This document shows, one piece after another, positions 58,963 to 64,000 of a stretch of DNA of 64,000 nt. The number at the start of each line of letters is the position of its first letter. The first letter of the stretch is position 1. Under the pieces are notes generated by a model. That model was given only the letters and a program-made list of their open reading frames with translations. It had not been told where the DNA came from and did no database searches. The position numbers and the translations under genes are program-made. Origin of the DNA: Victivallaceae bacterium (GTDB taxonomy: Bacteria > Verrucomicrobiota > Lentisphaeria > Victivallales > Victivallaceae); assembly GCA_016292515.1 (NCBI GenBank), contig JAEDIJ010000001.1, positions 1 to 64,000 on the forward strand, written 5' to 3'.

Positions 58963-60159
58963 TTACTTGACGCGCGTAAAGGACGAGGAAACCGGCATCG
59001 CGCCGCCGGGATAATCGCGGTCGGTCGCGGTGAAGAAAAAGGCGGTTGCTCCGGCGGGAAGTTCCGCCGAGATCTCCGTCTTGCCGATGACGGCACAAAG
59101 CGTTTCCCATTTGGTGTCGGGCGTGATCTTTTCCTCACGCGTGTAGCACAAATCCGCTTCCTTGATGCCATCGCCGCCGCACAGGACGGGGGCGAACGCC
59201 ACGTTGTCGCGCCGCTGACTTCCGCCTAACTTCGGCAACGCGCTGTCTCTGCCGCAAAGGTGATCGACCCAGCGGTACGCCAGAGGATAATTCGCCGCCC
59301 AGCCGCCGTGCGTCAAGCCGGGGATCGCCGCCTGATTGTCGGTCGTCGGCGTATGGTCGATGGAAGTCTGCCAGTTGACCTGTCCGAAAGCGAAATCGTT
59401 GGGGCTGACGATCCACAGCACCGGCATTTTGATTTTTCCGACGATCAAGGCAGGATCGACGGCGGGATCGGAGAGCCGGATAAAACTCCCCGACGCGTCG
59501 GGAATGTGGAAAAATCCGCAACCGTAACAGCAGATGTACCCGGCAAAACGCGAGTCAAGCCCCGCCGTGATCAGACCGTTGACCGCGCCGAGCGAAACGC
59601 CGAGGAAAAAGATGCGGTCGGGATCGATCTCCTTTTGATCGCGCAAAAAAGTACAGGCGTGGCTGGCGCAACTCCAAATGTTTTTGATCCAGACACGGTG
59701 CAACGCGGGGTCGCCGGACTGGAATTTCACCCCCATTTTTGCCTGCAAGGATTCGGCGACGACGGGGCGTTGCATAAATCCGGCGGAAGTTTCCGGCAGA
59801 TTGCCGTAATGATCGTAAGCAATCACCGAATAACCGCGATCCGCCCATCTTTTGGCGATCATCGGGAAGCAGGTGTCGGTATTGCCGTGTTGAAGCACGA
59901 TGGCGGGATAGCCTTTTTCCGGCTTGGGCGACGACGGCAGCGCAAAGTAGGCAAAGACAAACGTCTTGCTCCCGTCCGGTGCGGGCAGCGATTCCAGAAG
60001 AACGGACTGCAAACCGTCGACGTCGTATTTTTCATACCCGACGGCTTTGCGCACTTCCGGAGTACGAAAGAGTTCCTCCTCCGGCAACCATTCGGCGGCA
60101 TTCAGATCCATCATCAAAACTCCCGCAAACAACGCAAATAAAACTTTTGCAAACGGCAT
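58963..60159 (-). CDS. Secreted alpha/beta hydrolase (acetyl-xylan-esterase/dienelactone-hydrolase-like)
   Basis: 398 residues from ATG 60159 (AAAGGAGAGG upstream). Signal peptide 1-22 ending 'LNA-A'. Nucleophile Ser in 'FFLGVSLGAVNGLI', Asp likely in 'IVSPNDFAFGQVN' and His in 'GLTHGGWAANYPLA'. Oxyanion-type 'VLQHGNTDTCFP' early in the chain. An Ig-like C-terminal tail follows. It probably removes acyl groups from a glycan in the periplasm or outside. It lies 11 nt downstream of the kinase gene in one operon. Confidence 0.85.
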   Translation of the reverse strand: MPFAKVLFALFAGVLMMDLNAAEWLPEEELFRTPEVRKAVGYEKYDVDGLQSVLLESLPAPDGSKTFVFAYFALPSSPKPEKGYPAIVLQHGNTDTCFPMIAKRWADRGYSVIAYDHYGNLPETSAGFMQRPVVAESLQAKMGVKFQSGDPALHRVWIKNIWSCASHACTFLRDQKEIDPDRIFFLGVSLGAVNGLITAGLDSRFAGYICCYGCGFFHIPDASGSFIRLSDPAVDPALIVGKIKMPVLWIVSPNDFAFGQVNWQTSIDHTPTTDNQAAIPGLTHGGWAANYPLAYRWVDHLCGRDSALPKLGGSQRRDNVAFAPVLCGGDGIKEADLCYTREEKITPDTKWETLCAVIGKTEISAELPAGATAFFFTATDRDYPGGAMPVSSSFTRVK

Positions 60160-60170
60160 TATCCTCTCCT

Positions 60171-61244
60171 TTATCGGATCGACGCGTTGAGTTTTTTCAT
60201 CGCGTCGAGTTGACTTTCGATCGATTCGACGAGTTTGAACTGGGTGCGGCAACGGTCGAGATTGTGATCTTCACGCTTGGTCTTGAAGTAGACGTCGCCC
60301 TCCAGATAATCGGTCAAAAAGCGGATGCCGATCTCCAACGTGATGAGTTTACCGGAAAAGGGCAGAAGTTCCTTTTCAAGCGGATTGAGGAATTTCGCCT
60401 GACTCAAATAGCCGCGGAGCAACGCTTCAAACATTTCAAAGCGCATCCCGACGAGCGAAAGATCGCGTTCGTCCTCGGCGGCGGGACTCGTCCCCGTGCG
60501 CACCATATCGCCGAAATCGTAATGCGGCAGACCCGGCATCGTCGTATCGAGGTCGATGACGCAGACGGCGCGCTGGGTGGCGGGGTCGATCAAAACGTTG
60601 TTGAGTTTGGTGTCGTTGTGGGTCGTGCGCTCGGCAAGTTCCCCTTTTTTCTGCAAGTCGATGAGCACCGAGCAATCGGCGGCGCGGCGCATCACGAAAT
60701 CAACTTCCTTGCCGACCTTGGCAAGACGGTTGCAACGGTCGGCTTTGATCGCGGCTTCCAGATTGCGCAGACGGCTCGGCGTATTGTGGAAATCGACGAT
60801 CGTCTCGTTGAGGCGGTCGAGATCGGCGAGGTCGCACTGGAATTGCCCGAAAGCCGCCGCCGCCTGAAACGCCTGCTCCGGCGTTTCCAAGATGTCGTAG
60901 GTGCGCGCCTGATCGACGAAGTGATAGCAACGCCAGAAATTATTTTCCTCATCGCGGAAAAAAGGTTTGCCCGTTTCGCGCGCCAGCACGAGGTGAAGCG
61001 TCTTGCGGTCGCTCTTTTCGGCGGCGATCTTTTTGGCGATGTGCGCCGTGACGCGCTGAAAATTATCCATCAGCAACTCCGGCTGACGGAAAATCGAGGT
61101 GTTGAGCCGCTGGACGATGTAGGAAGTCGACGCGCAATCCATCTTGTAGGTGTCGTTGATGTGCCCGGTGCCGTAGGGGATCACGTTGACAAAAGGATCG
61201 TCGATCGCAAACGCCGCGTAGATTTTTTTCAGATCAAAAGCCAT
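60171..61244 (-). CDS. Sugar kinase of the aminoglycoside phosphotransferase fold (NahK-like)
   Basis: 357 residues, the length of N-acetylhexosamine 1-kinases. 'PYGTGHINDTYKMDCASTSY' is the glycine-rich lid, 'ERTTHNDTKLNNVLIDPATQ' the catalytic loop (H-N-D-x-K-x-x-N) and 'VIDLDTTMPGLPHYDFGDMV' the metal-binding region. NahK-type enzymes phosphorylate the anomeric position of GlcNAc or GalNAc; the exact sugar here is inference. First gene of the two-gene operon, with a consensus promoter upstream and facing the AraC-type gene. Confidence 0.85.
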   Translation of the reverse strand: MAFDLKKIYAAFAIDDPFVNVIPYGTGHINDTYKMDCASTSYIVQRLNTSIFRQPELLMDNFQRVTAHIAKKIAAEKSDRKTLHLVLARETGKPFFRDEENNFWRCYHFVDQARTYDILETPEQAFQAAAAFGQFQCDLADLDRLNETIVDFHNTPSRLRNLEAAIKADRCNRLAKVGKEVDFVMRRAADCSVLIDLQKKGELAERTTHNDTKLNNVLIDPATQRAVCVIDLDTTMPGLPHYDFGDMVRTGTSPAAEDERDLSLVGMRFEMFEALLRGYLSQAKFLNPLEKELLPFSGKLITLEIGIRFLTDYLEGDVYFKTKREDHNLDRCRTQFKLVESIESQLDAMKKLNASIR

Positions 61245-61277
61245 TTTTCACTCCTCGTTGGTTTTGGTTTCGTTCAT

Positions 61278-61306
61278 ACTATAACGCCTCATTTGATTTT
61301 TCACAA
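61278..61306 (-). promoter_or_regulatory. Promoter of the kinase-esterase operon
   Basis: Minus-strand -35 TTGTGA (61306-61301), 17-bp spacer, -10 TATAGT (61283-61278), about 35 bp before the kinase start. Confidence 0.7.
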
Positions 61307-61329
61307 TAGTTTTTTTTGCAAGTGCTATG

Positions 61330-61356
61330 GACTTTTTTGCAAAACAAGTCTATATT
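61330..61356 (+). promoter_or_regulatory. Promoter/operator of the PocR-AraC gene
   Basis: -10 TATATT (61351-61356) with TGGACT 17 bp upstream as weak -35. The spacer carries the palindrome TTTTGCAAAA flanked by GACTT and AAGTC with a one-base offset, a possible operator for the regulator itself. Confidence 0.4.
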
Positions 61357-61396
61357 AATACAAAACGGAATTTTTTCATCAACGAAAGGCTCTCTT

Positions 61397-62248
61397 ATGA
61401 ATACGCGCTCCGTCGATCTCTTTTTGAGCGATGAGATCCAGGGCATTCTGGATGATTTGGCGGCATTGCTGGACGTGCGGGTGACTTTTTTCTCGATCAC
61501 GGGGGAAAGGTTGCGGCGCGGCAAGGCGATGCGCAACTGCGAATTCTGCCGCCTTGTCCAGGAGGACTTGGGCAAACTCGACAATTGCCTTTCGCTCGAC
61601 CAGTTGAAACAGAGCGAAGCGGCGGAGTACCACGAAGTTTCGCTCTACCGCTGTCACGCGGGACTTTACGAGGGGATCGCGCCGATCTGCGTCCACGGCA
61701 AGATCGCCGGATTTCTGATGATCGGGCAATTCCGGCTCGACGAAGCGAAAATGCCGGAGTGGATCGACGAAGTCGAAAACGAAGCGCAACGCGAAGCCCT
61801 GCGCAAAGCCTATGCGGAGTTGCCCTCTTTCAGCCAGAGCAAAATGGACGGCATCCTCGGACTTTTCAAGACGCTCATCGACTACATCGCGGTACGGGAA
61901 CTCGCGGTCGTTCAGGACGGCAGGTTGCGGCAGGAGATCGACCGGTACATCGAAAAAAACGCGACCGGCACCATTTTGCTGCCGGAAATGGCGAAAAAAA
62001 TGCATTGCAGCGTATCGACGATCTCGCAATTTCTGCGCAAAAACTACCAGACCAACTTCAAGGAACTCGTGATCGAGTACCGGCTGAATCTGGCGGAGCG
62101 TTTCTGGAAAGCGCACCCCGATGCTTCCGTCGCCGAAGCCGCCTACGCTTCCGGTTTCAGCGACCAGTTCTACTTTTCGCGGGTTTTCCGCAAACGGCGC
62201 GGGTTGCCGCCGGGGACATTCAGAGAGAAGCTTCGCGGTCAGAAGTGA
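61397..62248 (+). CDS. AraC-family regulator with PocR sensor domain
   Basis: 283 residues from ATG 61397, with GAAAGG upstream. The N-terminal ~170 residues are PocR-like: 'DLAALLDVRVTFFSITGERL', cysteines at 'NCEFCRL' and 'YRCHAGLYEGIAPICVHGKI', and 'AGFLMIGQFR'. PocR domains bind small hydrocarbon or sugar ligands. The C-terminal 100 residues are the AraC double HTH ('MAKKMHCSVSTISQFLRKNY', 'VAEAAYASGFSDQFYFSRVF'). Divergent from the kinase-esterase operon, it most likely turns on this glycan locus. Its 3' end overlaps the convergent DUF374 gene by 29 bp. Confidence 0.92.
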   Translation: MNTRSVDLFLSDEIQGILDDLAALLDVRVTFFSITGERLRRGKAMRNCEFCRLVQEDLGKLDNCLSLDQLKQSEAAEYHEVSLYRCHAGLYEGIAPICVHGKIAGFLMIGQFRLDEAKMPEWIDEVENEAQREALRKAYAELPSFSQSKMDGILGLFKTLIDYIAVRELAVVQDGRLRQEIDRYIEKNATGTILLPEMAKKMHCSVSTISQFLRKNYQTNFKELVIEYRLNLAERFWKAHPDASVAEAAYASGFSDQFYFSRVFRKRRGLPPGTFREKLRGQK

Positions 62249-62894
62249 GGGAAAGCATCGCCTTTTCCACTTTGAGGCGGTAATTTTCCAATTCTTCGGC
62301 ATTCAGCTCCGGCGGCACCGTGATCGGCGCGCCGATCGAGAGCGTGATGCGGCAAAACGGCTTCGGGATCTGAAATTTGTCCCAGCTGCGCAACTGCCAG
62401 TAACGCGAATAATTGATGATCAGCGGCACGATCGTCCCCCCGCTGTTGGAAGCCAGATGGATCGGCCCCGGTTTCAGATGATAACGCGGACCGCGCGGAC
62501 CGTCGGGCGTGAAAACCACGATTTTTCCCTCATTGATTGCACGGAATGCGCCCAACTGCGCCTGCGCCCCCTTTTTCGATGAGGAGCCGCGCAACGCGCC
62601 GATGCCGAAAAGCGAAATGAAGTCCGAGAGATACTGCCCGTCACGCGACGGACTGATGACGGCGAGCGTGCGTTTCCGCAGGAATTTCGGGAAAACCAGC
62701 GGCAGAAAGAGCAGACGGTTGTGCCACGCGACGCCGACGATCTTATGCGGATCGCTGTTGCACTGATCGAGCGGATCATCCAGTTTGAAGCGGAAAAGCG
62801 CGTGAAAGATCAGCCACATCAGCGCGGCGGGCAACCAGTAGATCCAAATCGGAAGTTTTTTGACCTGACGGAATTGATAGACGACGGAATTCAT
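62220..62894 (-). CDS. DUF374-family lysophospholipid/lipid A acyltransferase-like protein
   Basis: 224 residues from ATG 62894, which has AGGAGA 8 nt upstream and overlaps the nth stop (ATGA). One N-terminal hydrophobic helix. The PlsC-like pattern of DUF374 is clear: 'GVAWHNRLLFLPLVFPKFLR', 'VISPSRDGQYLSDFISLFGI', 'RGSSSKKGAQAQLGAFRAIN' and 'VFTPDGPRGPRYHLKPGPIH'. The usual H-x4-D is represented as 'WHNRLLF', as in this family. Related proteins add acyl chains to lipid A or related lipids at the inner membrane. Confidence 0.92.
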   Translation of the reverse strand: MNSVVYQFRQVKKLPIWIYWLPAALMWLIFHALFRFKLDDPLDQCNSDPHKIVGVAWHNRLLFLPLVFPKFLRKRTLAVISPSRDGQYLSDFISLFGIGALRGSSSKKGAQAQLGAFRAINEGKIVVFTPDGPRGPRYHLKPGPIHLASNSGGTIVPLIINYSRYWQLRSWDKFQIPKPFCRITLSIGAPITVPPELNAEELENYRLKVEKAMLSLTSDREASL

Positions 62895-63529
62895 CGGGAT
62901 TTTCTCCTGTAATGACATAGATCAGCGAGCGGACACACTTTGCAATCCGGCTTGCGGGCACCGCAGGTGTGACGTCCGTGCTGGATCAGCAGATGCGAAA
63001 AATTCGTCCATCGCGCGGGATCGACTTCGCGGTCGACGATTTTTTCGATCGCTTCGGGGGAATCGGTCGCCACGGCGCCGAGGCGGTTCAAGACGCGATT
63101 GACGTGCGTATCGACCGGGAATCCCGGTATCTCAAAGGCGTTGCCCAAAACCACGTTGGCACTTTTGCGCCCGATCCCGGCGAGCGTGACCAAATCTTCC
63201 ATTTTTTGCGGCACTTTGCCGTGATAGACTTCGACGATGCGTTGCGCGGCGCAATGCAGATTGCGCGCCTTGGCGGCGTAAAGTCCGAGCGGACGGATGA
63301 TCTCCGAAATTTTTTCCACGGGGAGCGCCGCCATCGCTTCGGCGTCGGGCGCGAGGGCGAAAAGTTCCTGCGTTACAAGATTCACCCTTTCGTCGCGGCA
63401 CTGCGCCGAAAGCATCACCGCCGCCAGCAGTTGAAAGGGTGTTTCGTGACAAAGCGGACAGCGGCATTCGCCGTAAACGGCAAAAAGCCGGTCGTAAACG
63501 GTATTCAAAAGAAGCGATTTTTTCGTCAT
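62891..63529 (-). CDS. nth: Endonuclease III
   Basis: 212 residues. The helix-hairpin-helix 'LAGIGRKSANVVLG' carries the catalytic Lys and 'FPVDTHVNRVLNRLG' the catalytic Asp. The C-terminal four-cysteine iron-sulfur loop is 'CGARKPDCKVCPLADLC'. The enzyme removes oxidised pyrimidines from DNA and cuts the abasic site. Length and all key residues are normal. It overlaps the DUF374 start by 4 nt. Confidence 0.97.
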   Translation of the reverse strand: MTKKSLLLNTVYDRLFAVYGECRCPLCHETPFQLLAAVMLSAQCRDERVNLVTQELFALAPDAEAMAALPVEKISEIIRPLGLYAAKARNLHCAAQRIVEVYHGKVPQKMEDLVTLAGIGRKSANVVLGNAFEIPGFPVDTHVNRVLNRLGAVATDSPEAIEKIVDREVDPARWTNFSHLLIQHGRHTCGARKPDCKVCPLADLCHYRRKSR

Positions 63530-63594
63530 TGCGGCACCTTCGTATTGCGGTGTCTAATATATCACAAAAACGCTCCTTTTGCAACCGCGGCGCC

Positions 63595-64000
63595 TCACCT
63601 GCCGGCGGGGACGAAAACCGCGCTGTTGCGGTCGAAGTCGATTTGCGCCAGACGAACTTTGATCGTGTCGCCGCAACAATAGGAGCGAAGCCCGTGCGTT
63701 TCGCGCAAACCCGCCTTGCCGCGGTCGAAACTGCCGCCGAGTTGACCGAGGGGAACGAAACCGTAGATACCGAGTTCGGCGATATCGACCTGCAATCCGC
63801 CCGAAAGCACCCGGGCGATCACGCCGTCAAAAAGCATATCCTCCCCCGCTTCCAGTTTTTCTTCAAGGTAACGCAGTTTCAACCGGTCGGAAGCGGCGTA
63901 GTAGGCGTTGTCGTTGTTTTCCTCCAATTCCGATGCTTTTTCGGCGACTTTTTCGAGCGAATGGTGATTGCGCAACCGCATTTTGCTGTCAAAATTCCAC
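63595..64000 (-). CDS. RNase R/RNase II-type exoribonuclease, C-terminal part
   Basis: About 134 residues are visible and the frame runs off the right edge. 'NHHSLEKVAEKASELEENND' is the end of the RNB catalytic domain with its helical cap, then an S1 domain: 'MLFDGVIARVLSGGLQVDIA', 'GIYGFVPLGQLGG', 'IKVRLAQIDFDRNSAVFV'. These enzymes degrade RNA from the 3' end. The N-terminal cold-shock domains and active site lie outside the window, so RNase R cannot be told from RNase II. An internal ATG exists but is not the true start. Confidence 0.85.
   Translation of the reverse strand, partial: WNFDSKMRLRNHHSLEKVAEKASELEENNDNAYYAASDRLKLRYLEEKLEAGEDMLFDGVIARVLSGGLQVDIAELGIYGFVPLGQLGGSFDRGKAGLRETHGLRSYCCGDTIKVRLAQIDFDRNSAVFVPAGR

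Noticed and set aside
1..64000. CRISPR array or insertion sequence
   Set aside because: No regularly spaced direct repeats, cas genes, transposase frames or terminal inverted repeats with target duplications were seen.

Overview
The window looks like chromosome of a Gram-negative, gut-type member of the Lentisphaerota (Victivallis-like). This is an inference from the gene content: a very large beta-helix-type surface protein, a secreted CBM-plus-TIM-barrel protein and a GH78-type glycosidase in a sugar-scavenging locus, a MurB-Ddl fusion, and promoters with a recurrent TATATT -10 box. No rRNA or taxonomic marker search was possible. Three tRNA genes (Pro-GGG, Gly-CCC, Arg-ACG) and two ribosomal protein genes anchor the core chromosome. 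No CRISPR array, insertion sequence or transposase was seen.

Layout. (1) 1-8.8 kb is an accessory island. A leftward block encodes a large serine recombinase, a DUF2924 protein, a sigma-70-like factor and small helper proteins, and a phage-type PD-(D/E)XK nuclease is cut by the left edge. A rightward four-gene operon encodes an HTH regulator, a coiled-coil ABC/SMC-type ATPase, a cytosolic HEAT-repeat histidine kinase and a response regulator. It is driven from a promoter embedded in repeated operator-like boxes. This operon is the best candidate for an undescribed system. The island ends at hairpins just before tRNA-Pro. (2) 9-14 kb holds a GNAT protein, a sugar isomerase, a DegT aminotransferase, an AraC regulator and an AEC transporter, with a direct-repeat operator. 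(3) 14.3-23.5 kb is a 3010-residue repetitive surface-type protein followed by a 45-residue peptide and two strong terminators. (4) 23.7-27.6 kb carries core genes: panD, hisI, a murB-ddl fusion, a periplasmic thioredoxin-fold/TPR protein, and tRNA-Gly.

(5) 27.8-52.1 kb is one long leftward surface-polysaccharide operon of about 24 kb. It starts with a NusG/RfaH-like antiterminator and runs through an aminotransferase, a PglD-like acetyltransferase, a Wzx flippase, a Wzy-like polymerase, many glycosyltransferases and several membrane acyltransferases to a terminator at 27.8 kb. An aminotransferase/acetyltransferase pair for an acetamido sugar, a flippase and a polymerase point to a Wzx/Wzy-type glycan. 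Two transferases are split by overlapping reading frames, and the tail of an old acyltransferase gene remains.

(6) 52.2-53.5 kb contains tRNA-Arg, rpsI, rplM and a candidate new ~100-nt RNA. (7) 53.5-62.2 kb is a glycan-use locus: secreted CBM/TIM-barrel protein, GH78-like glycosidase, secreted esterase, sugar kinase-like protein and a PocR-AraC regulator. (8) 62.2-64 kb has a DUF374 acyltransferase, endonuclease III and the C-terminal end of an RNase R-type exonuclease.
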